Notes: a model not told the origin generated them from the letters alone. A stretch of 64,000 nucleotides of DNA from Benincasa hispida (GCF_009727055.1 NC_052350.1:17860650-17924649); one strand, 5' to 3'; numbered from the stretch's first letter, positions 44,935-57,250 are shown. Numbers and translations are program-made.

Positions 44935-46620
44935 TTAGCATATCCAAATACTTCCAAAAGCTTCTTCAAGTGCACGCTTTCTGCTGAACTCTACACTCCA
45001 TCCGCCAGCCCTTCCGCCTCTCTCCGCCCTGAGCCTCAACATTTCCTCATCGTCAAGCCCATAGCCCTGCATGTCAGGACCACCACCGAGGGGCACTGGT
45101 TGGCCTGTAGGTCGTGGCTGCCCTCCAGCAAATGTAGGTGCGTACTGACCTTGTGTTCCTGTATTTAATCCTGCTTGGAAACTTTGATCTGCAGCCTGCA
45201 ACAGCAATCAATTGAAAACTATGAGAACACTTCCGTCTCTGTCCTAACTCAATGTGTTTTTCAAGAAAAACATTCATGGGTCGAATTCTAATATTCTTTA
45301 GAACTCAAGGACAAAGTTGTACCATCAATCGAACAGATCTTAGTTATTCAAGTAAGGTCGTATTGCGTACTAATATTCTATTTTGACTGCTATGTTCTAT
45401 CCCTTTTGGATGCCAAATACAAAGTGATTATTTGTGATATTTTAATCAGGATGGATTCGGAAGACAATGCGCAGCAGACCTTTCTATTTGAAGCCAAATA
45501 CATTTGTCAACAGTGTTGTCAAGCAATCAAAAAGGGAAAACAGAAATGACTGTTAACTATGCGCAATTATAAACAGGAAAAATGCGCTCACCCCATCATT
45601 ATCTGCCTGTGCAGGAATTCCCTTGCTTGCTGCAAGGGCTGCAGCATATTCTTCAGCCTATCAAATAGTTTAACAAGTGTCATTAACCTTTCAGTGACTC
45701 TGTAAACCATAAGGGGTTCAAGGAGCAGTTATGTCTGAAGTTAAAAAGAAGAAATAAAAAAAATGGTTAAGCACCAAAATCTGCCGTTTGGGACTAAAGG
45801 TAAAGAAAAGAAATGAATAGTTTCTACATTAACAGTAATAATACACCAAGTACCTTGCGAGCACGATTGATCATGATTTGTTCAGCATTTTCTTCTTGAT
45901 ACCTAGCAATTTTTGCTTCAATAGCTTGAACATCAATGCCTTCGATCAAGTTAAAAGCTGCAAAATGAAGTTTCGTGGTCAAATATGATTCCAAGTAAAG
46001 AAGAATAGAAACCATTCTAGAAGAGCGTACTCATGTCCTCCACTTCTTCCAGATAATCATTGTACTCTCTCAGGGATGGGAAATCATCTTCTCTCTTGTT
46101 GAATCTATAAAATAGGAGTACCAAAAACATCTTAGACGTTTACTAAATTTTTATGTACGCCATCCAAGAACAAGAAGCAACTCCAAAGAATAACACGGTA
46201 TGAATTCACTTCAAATTACTGATTTAAAACATTACAATCAAAACTTCACTCCATAAAAGGAAATCCATCTTTATTCCAGTCACAAAGTTTTGAGACCTTG
46301 AAAATAGGGCTTTTTTCTTTCTAAAAACTAATGTCTTGGTTGTAAATTAAAAGCCTCTTGGTTCTTTATACCTAGTTCGATACAATTATAAGCATCTGAA
46401 GACATGTAAAGCTTGGCATTTCCAACTCCAAGTGCATACTAGAATAATAGAAGGCGCTCGTATGATCATTGCAGTTAAATATTGCTACAGTTTCCCAAGG
46501 TTTTAACAAACATGAAGACTGGAAACAAGAAGTACAGCAGTAGAGTTGGTCTTACATGCTAGCAATCCTCTTCCTGATAGTGATTTCCTTACTATTAGAA
46601 TTACTGCTGGAGATCACCAT
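44935..46620 (-). CDS. MAT1: MAT1, CDK-activating kinase assembly factor
   Basis: MAT1 links CDK7-type kinase and cyclin H and ties the complex to TFIIH in the nucleus. Five minus-strand coding exons fit GT/AG sites and phase: 46620-46556, 46104-46031, 45957-45854, 45657-45592 and 45195-44935; 189 codons plus TAA. The protein begins [20 protein letters not shown], then [60 protein letters not shown], a Gly/Pro/Gln-rich stretch and the end [20 protein letters not shown]...IWIC. The coiled-coil MAT1 domain is at about 15-85. There is no N-terminal C3HC4 RING, which animal MAT1 has; as I recall, the annotated Arabidopsis protein (At4g30820) also lacks it. The gene converges on the ASG1-like gene. 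An untranslated first exon is likely at 47439-47740. Confidence 0.93.
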
Positions 46621-47202
46621 TCTTGTTGCTTTTCAGCTCTTTTTCTTTCCCTTTCTATATTTCACATGCCTGCGAAGCCCTGCCTGCAAAAATAACCAAC
46701 AAATTGACGTTGATTTCAAAACACTAAGCCAAAATGCAAGGTACTGGCATTCTGGATGACAGCTTTAAGATTGGATTCGGATAAACAATATTCCTAAGCC
46801 AATTCTGAAACACAACCACCAGAAGATTCTTGCAGCAAATAAGTCGGATTTAACAGGATTCTAAAATTAAAACAACCGTTTTCAGTTTTACCTCGTATGC
46901 AAATGCCTCTATACTTCATCAATAGTTTCTTCTATGTTCAAGAAGACGGAATTCCATTTGATCAAACTGAAACTCAAGATTGGGTTTCTATTTCCTTTGT
47001 TCAGTGTATTTTGCTATTTTTTAAACTGATGACAATAATTCTAACATTTTAAAATATCAATTTACCATTCGAACGAGTTCTTATAGGTGAGTTTTTCTTT
47101 AATGCTTTGTTCATCTTCTTAAACTTTTCTTTTATAAATCTTTTGACCTTTTATTTATTGATTCAATTTGTCCCTTTTTTAATACGTGGTGTATATATTC
47201 AT

Positions 47203-47233
<31 letters not shown>

Positions 47234-47740
47234 GGCAATGGAATTGGGAACGAAATATAAACCTCGAAAATGGGTTTTTTCGATGCGAGCCCTAAATTCT
47301 ATACATCCATAGTTTTATGTTTTCATTTAGACTGGTTGAGAAAGAATTTAAACAAGATTCTCCTGATTTTCTTTTCAAGAGAGCAAACTAACATAAATTT
47401 TTTTAAAAAAATTACAGCATAAAATAAAAGATCGAAACCTTGGGATCTGAAAAATGAACGGCAGCGGCGTAATCTCAACAATGGATATTGGCTGAACCAC
47501 TCTGCTTCTGAGAAGGAAAAAAAACAAGTCAAGTAACTCCGGATTGCTCCGAGATGCGAGTGATTGCGAGATGGATGGAGTGTGAGTTCGTCGGAAGGCT
47601 GAGATGCAGCGTGCGGCGGCAGCCGCTGAGACGGCGGGACGTGGTCCAGTGGCTGGAAACGGGAGGGAGGAGGTTGCCGAACGTGAAATAGGGTTTAGGA
47701 AATTAAAAAGAAAAAAAAAAAACAAAAAAGAGAGAGTGAC
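46621..47740 (-). promoter_or_regulatory. MAT1 5' leader: probable noncoding exon and intron
   Basis: A good acceptor (TTTTTGCAG) at 46684 would start the translated exon with 63 untranslated bases. Upstream, a GC- and CT-rich stretch (47439-47740) ends with a donor CCCAAG/GTTTCG at 47439, giving a 0.75-kb leader intron. That intron contains a run of 29 T (47205-47233, plus strand). Frames at 46556-46759, 47107-47295, 47323-47532 and 47375-47725 are shadows. RNA data would be needed to confirm. Confidence 0.5.
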
Positions 47741-48700
47741 GGAAAAAATTTACGGGAAATTCTTAGGAACCTTGAAATAATTTTACGCCTCACGACTAGC
47801 ATACGTTTAGGAAACTCGATTTGGAAAAGACAAATGAATCAAATTCTACAAAAGATTATATGATTTTAGAAAAAATATACAGAAGTTCGATCTTTGTCTT
47901 AGTTGTAATTCTACCACAAAGTTCAAACCAATCGATAGTTTGGAGGTAGAGAAGTCACTTTTTTATTTTAATCTTGAAGTTAACCGATCCACTAGTTTAG
48001 TTTAGTTTTTTAATATAAAATTAGACATTTTGATTTATATTTAAAAAAAATAAAAACGTATTAGTTCATACTTATTTTTATTAGAAAAATCAATTAAAAC
48101 CGAATTGAACTAAGGATATGTATACTCTTAAAAATAAACTATAACATTAGGTATATTTTAGTATTTTAATTATTATGGTGCATATATATTCGTTGTTTAG
48201 TAAAAAAAAACATCAACTATTATGGAGCGTGTATGCTTTTTATTTAGAAAAGTGTCAAGAAAAAAAAATGTCCAATTTCAATCTATAGAAGAAGTAGACC
48301 GATATTTAAAATTAGTCAAAATGACCTATTCAAAACAAAAGTGGAATTAAAAATAAAATTTTGGAAAAAAATATAAAAAATTGAGAATCAAATTAATAAT
48401 AAATCGAACCAAATAAAAACTAATTCATTGGTTTTATTCTTTACTAGACATCGATTTGGATATCTTCTTTATAAGACCAATTGGTTTAGTCTGATTCTTG
48501 GTTGACTCCAAAACTAAAAATCCAAATCGACTATCACCCCTATTAGTTGAAAAAAACCGAGAAAAATTATTTTACGGGTTTTCTAAAATTGTACTAGTTG
48601 TGAAAGGTGGAAACTAAATAGGATTATTTTTTACACTTTCTCAAAATATATGAAAACGGAATAGAAATATAATGTAAGGGAACTAATATGAGACAAAAAT
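47741..48700. other. AT-rich spacer upstream of MAT1
   Basis: Includes the MAT1 promoter side. From about 47990 to 48545 there are facing blocks with an AACCGATT/AATCGGTT flavour (for example CCAATTGGTTTAGTC near 48476), suggestive of another worn inverted-repeat element. No coding frame. Confidence 0.4.
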
Positions 48701-48759
48701 ACATTTTTAGTAGTTGAGATTTGAGAATGAAATTGATATAATCTACGCTTTCATATGAC

Positions 48760-49090
48760 TTTGATTTTGGTTAGTTCATTTTGATCCATGTACTCTTTAT
48801 TTTGATTTCTATACTTTTAAAATGATTTTTTTATCTTCATATTTTTAAAAACAAACTATTTCGATCCATTGATTTTTTAAAAAAAATTAAAGGATCAAAA
48901 TCGTCACATTTTATAAATACAAGAACCAAAATAGACATTTTGAAGGTATAATGATCAAAATGAATTGAAGTATAGCATACATGGACCTAAATAAATATTT
49001 TGAAGATACAAGATCAAAATGAACCAAAATTAAAAATATAAAGACAAAATCTTTAAAAAAATAAATAAATATAAGGACGATAGTAGTATT
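48760..49090. repeat. Inverted-repeat noncoding element
   Basis: Repeated facing blocks: TTTTGATCCATGTACTC and TTTTGATTTCTATACTTTTAAAATG on the left, with ATTTTGAAGGTATAATGATCAAAATGA and CATGGACCTAAAT on the right. It is the third foldback element of this kind around the gene island. Confidence 0.6.
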
Positions 49091-50480
49091 AAACCTAATC
49101 TATCATTTTTAAAAACAATTGTTTAGTTAAGCTTGTTTTACCCTTAATCTTTAGGCACAAACCTAAATTTTGTTTTAGATTGAGTGATGTAATCTATTTT
49201 GTTATTATTTGAAAGAAATTTGTATTTGTAGATGCTAAATTTGTTAGATACAAATGTCAAAAAGTTGTTGTATCATGGAAGAACTACGTGCCTGAAAGCA
49301 ATTACGACACGACCTTGGTATTAATTGTTGTGCCGGTTGCTCCCTAAAGTTACACAACTTTCAATTTCAAGTGTGCACTCGCTGGAAAATGGATTGGAAT
49401 CAATGAAAATTATGCTTAGAAAACAGTAGATCTAGAGGAAAAACATATGAATAGGAAAGACAAAAATTGTTCTATCTCTTTCTTTTCAAAACTAAGAGTT
49501 ATTTAAAGAAAATGTGAGATCGGTTTCCAAAAACAAAAAAATTGTTTTGAAATTAATTTTAAAAACAATTTTAGAATTAATTGAAATTAATTCTTGGAAT
49601 TAATCACCAACAATTCATTCGTACCTTTTCTTTTGCTATGTTAGTCATTCTCAACAATCCCCCACAAATGATTGATATAGAAAAAAAAAACATTTTATAA
49701 AACCTATTTTCTAAGCAAGTTAGGAGACTAAATTTAAACATCAATATCTTGACAATTTGAATCGATGCATAGTGAAATGGGACAACAACATTGTTAGAGG
49801 GAGTGAGTTACCTCTTGAACTTTCAATAACTCTGGTTCAAACCCCCATAACACGTTTTACTCCTTAAATTTTCATTGATTCCATGATAAAAGTGTGTTAT
49901 TTAAGGTCTTGCACATAGAACCTCGGTCAACGTGAAAGCTCTAAAAAAACCCCTTGAACTTTTTCATAGAAGGCGACCACACATTCACAATCACGTTAAG
50001 TAATTGCTTCATCAAATCTATCGCAATAGACCACTAAAAAAATAAACTATAAAAACTTCACATCTAGTCCATACTCAGACCAACTTCATCGAGTCTGTCA
50101 ATGACAAACCACTCAAAAACTGAGCTATGAAGATTTTACAATTATCCATCAAGGCCATACCAGGACCACCTAAAGAAAGGGTTATGGAATTTTTTAAAGG
50201 TTTTAGTTTTGTCCATCGAATCCGTACTAGGACTACCCAAATAAAGAGCTATGGACCATCTAGTCTATAGCAATAGACCAACCAAATAAATGGATATAGG
50301 CCATCAAGTCTATCACAATAGACCACCCAAATAAAAGGCTATGGACCATTGTAAGGATTTCAATCTCATACTTGTTGAAAATTCTAGAATTACTCTCCTT
50401 GTTAGGTCTTTGGTTATGAATCCGTCAAGTTCCTCTCAGACCTCACGAACTTCAAAGACATAATTCCTTCTTTCAACAAC
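49091..50480 (-). mobile_element. Probable Copia E 3' region with degenerate repeats
   Basis: No coding frame is seen. Between about 49985 and 50350 a loose repeat of about 46 bases recurs three to five times, with the core CAATAGACCACCCAAATAAA and GGCTATGGACCAT (clearest at 50220-50350). It lies downstream, in the minus direction, of the Copia RNase H fragment and so may be its LTR or tail. Confidence 0.4.
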
Positions 50481-50499
50481 CATTTCACGGCTTCATGTC

Positions 50500-51261
50500 C
50501 GAGGCATTTTGTCATTATACACACTATTCTTGACAATTCCATGGCAGCCTGTGAATCACAATGCAAAGAAACTAGTACTAATGTCCTTCATAATAGTACA
50601 TCTCTCAGTAAGCTTCTAAGCCACTTTAGCCTCTTTTCTTACTAATTACAAAATAATAAATTCACATTCCATGGTAAACATAGCTATGTAAGTATACTTT
50701 GAAACTTCCATGATATAGCTCCTCTGCCAAGTAAGAATACATGTCCACTTGAAACTTACTTCATCGTTACCTGTTACCCATTTGGCATCACAATACCCTT
50801 CTAATATAGTAGGGAATTTATCAAAATATAAATAGTATTCTATTGAACTCTTAAGATACCTCAATAAATGACGAAGAGCAATCCAATAATTTTTAACAAG
50901 ATTATGTGTATATCTACTCAATTTGCTCACAACATATTCAATATCAAGTCTGATCTAGTTCATCAGAAACACATAGCACTTCCTATAATTTTTGCATATT
51001 GAGATTGAGAAACATTATCGTACTTATTTTTCTTAAGACTCATACTAGCATCATAAGATGTTTTTACAGGAACGTCATCGAAATTGTCATATCTCTTTCA
51101 CAGTTTCCAATGTGTGATTGACATAAGGAAATCCATTTTTAGTAATACCTTGTATCACATCAGCCTCACCTAAATATTTCATTTCAAATTGTGGGGACAT
51201 AAATAACTTAATATCATACCTTACATATATGTTTGTACCAAAGATCAGTATATCATCAATA
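50500..51261 (-). pseudogene. Copia E reverse transcriptase/RNase H fragment
   Basis: Minus-strand frame 51261-51087 starts exactly at the catalytic box (HIDDILIFG, Y-V replaced by H-I) and runs through FEMKYLGEADVIQGI. Frame 50930-50646 has VSKLSRYTHNLVKNYW-like, HLLRYLKSSIEYYLYF and LEGYCDAKWVTGN, and ends MECEFIIL. This is RNase H of a Copia lineage other than A-D. Everything upstream of the catalytic box is missing: the fragment joins an LTR end directly. Confidence 0.82.
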
Positions 51262-54200
51262 TGATGGAGTTGACATTCAACCAACGGAAACTATTTTGAT
51301 CTTAAGCACTCTAACTACACCAATTTTAGAAGATTAGCATGCATGTTCATGTTTTTTTTCTAGAATTTGGGGTTTATAGATAATACCTTTGTAGAAACCA
51401 CTTGATTGCTCCAAATTTCCACGAAATTCTTCTTCAACCCATAAAGTAGACACCCACAAGAGCCTTCTCTACTATTCTTGGGCCTTGGATTGGATTGTGA
51501 GATACAAATTAAGAGAGATTTGGGAAGATTTTGAGAGTTGAAGAGAGAGAGAAAATTTACAGAATTTTCATCTTCGAAGTTTGGGTTGCATGCTCGAATT
51601 TTCTTTAAATAAATATGTATTTATTCATTTCAAACAAGCAAATAAGATTAATCGGGAGATTGACACTCAAATTCCTACTTAATATTAGTGAATTAGGTGT
51701 AAAAAATAGAAAAAGTGGAAAAATCACACTTTCCATTTTAGCAATTTTTTTAATTAATTAATTTGGTTTTCTAATAAAATAAATTTAAATTTAAAAGAAA
51801 TTGATTTCAAATTTTCAAATTCAAATTTATTTTAAAATATTTTATTTTAAATAAATAATTAACTAAACAAATTTAATTAATTAAATAAATAATTTAATAT
51901 CAAATATTAAATTAATTAAATACCTAATCAATGATTAATATTTAAATCTCATTCAAATATTTTTCAACTCTAAAAAACCATTTAATTCGTTAATCAAACG
52001 TTAATTATATCAAATATAATAATCCAAAACCCTAAACCGAATTTGAACATTTCAAATTCTCTTAACAAGTTATTCTAAGGTTTAATCCTTTTACGAGCTA
52101 GTAGAGAGACCTAATGGACCTACAGATCATGTGCTCCAACAATTTGAGATTAATTGGCTAAACTCTTATAACCGAATTAATCAATATTTGTTAACTACCG
52201 AGACATTCCACTATAGCTCAGTAGTTACACTCTCCTCACTGTAGATATATTTCTGTTCACTTAATTTAACCATAATCAGTAAGTTAATCTTCACAGGTTG
52301 TTCATATTGATAGCTAGGTCAACTTGCTGTTTTGCCCCTATAATACATCTTGCTCCTGAAATCTCCACACCCTCTAATGAATAATTGGTTTATGGTCCTA
52401 CCAATAGACCGAGTCCATCTCAACCATAAAGAGGGTGGGGCCCCTTTGTTTAAGACCAAGAATCAGTACTTAAGAGAACAACCTATCTTCTAACTCTAAA
52501 ACGAGTAAGAGTGAATTTCGTTTAGCAGGACTATGTCCCCAGTTATCTATCCGATCTTACCCCTAAAATGGGAGGTTTATTGAGTGGCGATTTTGAGCCA
52601 TTCTCACCCATGCAGATTAAAGGATAATCCTGAATAAACAAGAGTTCTTAGTTAGCTCAGGATTGAGATCGAATTACCTTAGCTCATCAAATTGAAATAG
52701 TCAATTTTAACCGTAAATGGTCGTTAAAAAAAGTGACTATTTCGTGGTCCGATCTTATGCAAACATCTTTTGCATAGGATGCCCCCATTCGCATGTTTCC
52801 ATATGAATGATTTTGGGATCACATCGTTTGTATCAATATACAAAGTGAGCCACATCCATAGTGTCCCCAGGATAAGGTACCCAACCCTATCAATATACTT
52901 ATAAACTGTTTTTCCTATATACTCAAACTTGATCATATTTTATGTCTCCGCATAAAGTTTAAGTATTCATGTTATAACCATGGGTGATGGAGTTGACATT
53001 CAATATGTGGAAATAATTAAGGATTTAAGCACTTTAACTACATCAATTTTAGTTAATTATCATGCATATTCATAGCTTTCAGTATTTTAGGGTTTCTAGT
53101 GAATACCTTTGATGATTTCTCCAAATTGTTCGAATTCTCTACAAATTTCATCTTCAATCTTTGTAGTAGACCACCACAAGAATCTTCTCTACTAATCCCA
53201 GGCCTTAGATTAAGTGATAGAACTCAAATGGAGAGAAATTGATGTGGTTTTTTAGAGTTAAGGTAAAAGAGGAAAAACTTATTATTATTATTTTTTTTAA
53301 TTTCAAGTTTCATGAATGCTAAATCTGTACTCAAACCCCCAATTTATAGTTGTTAATCATGTAGATTAGATTAAATGAGATAATGCCACTTAATATTCGA
53401 ATAAAATTAAGTGGCGTGAGGTGTTTAATATGGTAAATATGGCATTATCTCACTTTCCATTTAATCCAATTTAAAATGTGAAAGTGGGTTAATTGATATT
53501 AAAACCAAAGTTATAAATCTAAAATTATAAAAATTCTAAATCAAATAAACAAATTTCATAATTTTGAATTTCATAATTTCAAAAAATTAATAAACCAATT
53601 TCATCATTTTGAATTTCATAAATTCAAAATTTAATAAACTAATTTCAATAATTAATTAAACCAATTTAATTAATAAATTTAATATTCAATATTAAATTAA
53701 TATAATACATCATTAAAATATTTCAATCATATTTAAATATTGTCAACTCTCTAAAACCGTAACATCTAATTCGATAATTAAACACAATAATAATCCAAAC
53801 CCTAAATTGAGTTTGAATATTTCAAATTCTCTGAACACCTTATTCTAAGGTTTAATCCTTTTATGAGCTATTAGAGGGACATAATGGACCTACAGATCAT
53901 GAGCTCCAACGATTTGAGATTAATTGATTAAACTCTTTAAACCAAATTAATCAATATTCGTTAACTACCGAGACACACCATTATTGTTCAGTAGTTGCAC
54001 TCTCCTCACTGTAGATATATTTCTGTCCACTTGATTTAACCATAATTAGTATGTTGATCCTTTACAAGTCGTTCGTATTTACAGCTAAGTCAAAATTATC
54101 TTTTACCTCTGTAATACATCTTACTCCTTAAGTCTCAATTGATCATCTAACGAACAATTGGTTTATGGTCCTACCAATAAACCGAATCCCTTCCAGCCAC

Positions 54201-55016
54201 GAAAGGACAAAGACCCTTTGTTCAAGACCAGGAATTAGTACTTAAGGGAACAACCTATCTACTAACCTTATGATAGGTAGGAGTGAATTTCATCTTGCAA
54301 TACTATGTCCCTAGTTATTTATCCGGCCTTACCCCTAAAATGGGAGGCTTATTGAGCGACAATGTTAAATACTCTCACCTATGCAGATTAAAGGATAATC
54401 CCAAATAAATAGGAGTTCATAGTTAACTCAAGATTAAGATCAAGTTACCTTAGGTCATTGAATTGAAATAGTCAGTTTTAAAAATAAATGGTCATTATAA
54501 AGAAAAAGTGACTATTTCATGGTTTGGTCTTATGTAAAACTCTTTTGCATAGGATGCCTCCACTCGCATGTCTCCACATAAATGACTTTGGTATCACATC
54601 ATTTATATCAATATACAAAGCAGGTCGCATCCATAGTATCCCAAAATAAGGTACCCAACCCTATCCATATACTTATAGACCTGTTTGGCTATATACTAAA
54701 ACTTGATCCTCTTTTATGTCTCTACATAAAGTTTAAGTATTCATGTTATAGCCATGGGTTAATTTATTGGATTTAGGAATGAATGCAATTCAATAACATC
54801 TCTATTGTGAATAGAATATGTTTAATGTTTACAAATTGCGAGTTTTAGGGCATTCCCAACAATGGATTCGTTAGTTTATTGGATTTGGGAATCCGCAATT
54901 TACATATTCAATACAACGTTATTGAAAAAACCTCAATAACATCTTTATTGAAAATAGGAATATGTTTAAAGTTTATAAAATGCGAGTTTGCGAGTTTTAG
55001 GACATATATCCCAACA
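51262..55016 (-). mobile_element. Copia LTR (LTR1) split by a solo LTR of the same family
   Basis: On the minus strand LTR1 starts TGTTGGGATATATGTCC at 55016, runs to 54862, is interrupted by LTR2 (54861-52985), resumes at 52984 and ends ...AACTCCATCA at 51262. The two LTR1 parts add up to about 1,878 bases, practically the length of LTR2. Its end abuts the reverse transcriptase catalytic box of Copia E. Confidence 0.75.
52985..54861 (-). mobile_element. Solo LTR (LTR2) inside LTR1
   Basis: A 1,877-base minus-strand LTR from TGTTGGGAATGCCC (54861) to AACTCCATCA (52985). The flanks are ATGGG (52980-52984) and ATGGA (54862-54866), a 5-bp target duplication with one mismatch. It is highly similar to LTR1 (for example TTCTAAGGTTTAATCCTTTT at about 52076 and 53846). 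Frames 52724-52936 and 54582-54776 are not genes. Confidence 0.8.
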
Positions 55017-55200
55017 AACTTGATTCTCTTTTATGTATCTACATAAAGTTTAAGTATTCATATTATAGCCATGAGATCATTAGTTTATTGGATTTAGGAA
55101 TCTACAATTTACATATTCGATAACAACTTTATTGAAAAAAATCTCAATAACATCTTTATTGAAAATAGGAATACGTTTAAAGTTTACAAACTGCGGGTTA
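55017..55200 (-). mobile_element. Third LTR head fragment of the same family
   Basis: Repeats the region just inside the LTR start: CCAATAAACTAATGATCTC and the GAATACTTAAACTTTATGTAGA stretch, as at 54700-54860 and 54862-55010. It lacks the TGTTGGG start. Thus three LTR heads lie in a row within 0.45 kb. Confidence 0.7.
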
Positions 55201-55760
55201 TATATATATACACACACAAACACACACGCACACATCCCTATATACCCATTATCAATGTGGGACTTTGGTCGCATTCTCAATATTTCTCCTCTTGAACAAA
55301 GGACCACTAAGCCTTCCCTCACATAGTCATTCATCCGTTTAACCCCTATCTAGGCTAATTCTTCTTCATTAAAGAACACCACCTATCTGATAGAGTTCAA
55401 TTATAGATCACACCATGACTACTTTCAGGATCCACTACATCTTTGTTCGACACCTGAGGATTTAAATCGACATGGCTAAGCTAGGGGACGACTCTGATAC
55501 CAATTATTAGGGATAACAACTCTCCAAATATCTTTACATCAGTATGATATAGTATCTACTTTGTACAAAAACCCTCATGGCTTTGCTTTTGGGTTTGACC
55601 CCAACCCAAAAAGCCTCATACCAACGAAAATAATTGTTCTAACTTATATGCCCATGAAAAATCCTTATAAAATATCCACATATTTTATAGCTTCGATAAT
55701 ATCTCAATTTACCATCAATACAAGATTCCACATAAAAATGATGGAATTTACATATTTAAT
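55200..55760 (-). mobile_element. TRIM-like noncoding repeat
   Basis: A short AC-rich tract (55200-55234) is followed by ATTATCAATGTGGGACTTTGGTC and, at 55491-55502, ACTCTGATACCA, the complement of an initiator-tRNA-Met priming site. Then TTAGGGATAACAACTCTCC and TCATGGCTTTGCTTTTGGG. I know these blocks as a dispersed, noncoding repeat family common in eudicots; the priming site suggests a terminal-repeat retrotransposon in miniature. Frames 55080-55334 and 55561-55773 are shadows. Confidence 0.5.
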
Positions 55761-56509
55761 TTTCATATTATAAACAAGGTAGATGATAGTCAAAATAATA
55801 TTATAGGGTCAAACTCAATTTAAAAGTAATAATAATATTTTTCAACTTCATGAAATTAATGGCCAAAAATGACAATTTAATCATGCATATGTTAGCTTTT
55901 TGGCCCTTAATCTCAAATTAATTAATTTTAATTAATTAATTAATCAATGTTTTGATGATAACAAACTCAATTTTTAATTACTGAAAATCTTAGTGTTTTA
56001 ATATGTCTATAGCGTAGAGCTCAGAACAACAATTCCAACACCTCTTGAATCATTCAAATCAGAGCTAAAACGAGGACGATATGACCAAAACAAGTCTATA
56101 GAAAAAATACCGTGGTGGATGACGTGACATAACCAGACCATTTGCATGTAGATATGTGGCAGCATATTGGTTGAATGGTGGATCATTAAGAGATTAACAT
56201 ATGATGGACTTTTGATTTTTGGGATTGATTTAAAATTTAAAAAAAAAAATTGAAATTTAAAAGAAATTTAAAAGGAAAATAAATTTAATATTATTTTATG
56301 TTTGTGTCTAACGGCTAGTTTCTTACACATGATATGTTTTATTTTGGATTGACTTTAAAGAGAATAAATTTAAGAATTTAAAAGAAAAAATGAATTTAAT
56401 ATTATACTTTTGTATCTAACGACTAGTTTAGTTTAAAATCTCTACCATTGATTTTTTTTTCCAATCCAATGGTCCAAATTAATTGTGGTTCTAAAAATTT
56501 TTCCATCTC

Positions 56510-56517
56510 TATATAAA
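56510..56517 (+). promoter_or_regulatory. TATA box of Sirevirus-like LTR
   Basis: TATATAAA within CATCTCTATATAAACCATCTC, followed by a leader with AACAAATTTATACATTTC and CTCTCTAAG. Position fits the LTR promoter. Confidence 0.55.
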
Positions 56518-56811
56518 CCATCTCCTCTCCAAATTTTAAAAACCAAACAAATTTATACATTTCATAACCTCACAAAACTCAAAAGGTTCCATTGTTGCTC
56601 TCTCTAAGTTCCCAAATTTTTTTCTTTTCATCTTATTCTTGAGAGAGTGTTATTGTATTGTGAGGATAAACTTGTTGAGTGCTTAAACTTGTAAATCCAC
56701 TCCAGTGAGAGTTGTATTGTGCTCTTCAAAAATTCCAACATTTGTAACGGTTTGATCCTAAACCGTGGAAAGGATCGGGTTTGCTACCCGTAAAAGGAGC
56801 GGTAGTGTAAC

Positions 56812-56937
56812 GGTTGGGCTCTAATCCGTGGAAAGAGTCGGAAAGATTTTATTCAAATTCCCAAGAGGCACTTGGGTTGGGCTCTAATCCGTGGAAAGAG
56901 TCAGAAAGATTTTATTCAAATTCCCAAGAGGCGCTTG
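56812..56937. repeat. 63-bp tandem duplication in Sirevirus-like LTR
   Basis: Two adjacent 63-base units starting GGTTGGGCTCTAATCCGTGG, nearly identical (GTCGGAAAG against GTCAGAAAG; GGCACTTGG against GGCGCTTGG). A more diverged unit (GGTTTGATCCTAAACCGTGG) lies just upstream at about 56749. Confidence 0.9.
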
Positions 56938-57250
56938 GGGAGTGGAGTAGGTCAAGTTTGACTGAACCACTATAAAAATTACGGTGTCTTCTTCTCTAAC
57001 TCTTTCCTTTTTATTTTTGCAATTAATTTAAGCAATTTATTGTATGTTTTAGTTTGTTCTTATTTATTTGCTAAAATTTGATATAATTAAATTATCACAT
57101 TTTTTGTCATCTTATTTGTTGCATAATTTGAATTTTTCTTATTATTTATAAAAAGTGTATTAATTAGTTTAATTGGGTTAATTTAGAAAAAAAAAATTTA
57201 ATTAAACTCTATTCACCCCTCTAGGGTTGCTATAAAACTTTGTCAAATAT

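Larger units (their letters stand above)
55888..57250 (+). mobile_element. Sirevirus-like Copia LTR (solo or orphan)
   Basis: It starts near TGTTAGCTTTTTGG and has TTTTGATGATAACAAACTC at 55949-55967, a hallmark I associate with Sirevirus LTRs. TATA box TATATAAA at 56510-56517. Near the end is TTCACCCCTCTAGGGTTGC (about 57208-57228), also usual for this group. No Sirevirus coding domain is nearby. Both borders are approximate. Confidence 0.6.

Noticed and set aside
47375..47725. 116-codon minus-strand frame upstream of MAT1
   Set aside because: Overlaps the GC-rich probable leader exon and a T-rich tract; phase and content do not connect to the MAT1 protein.
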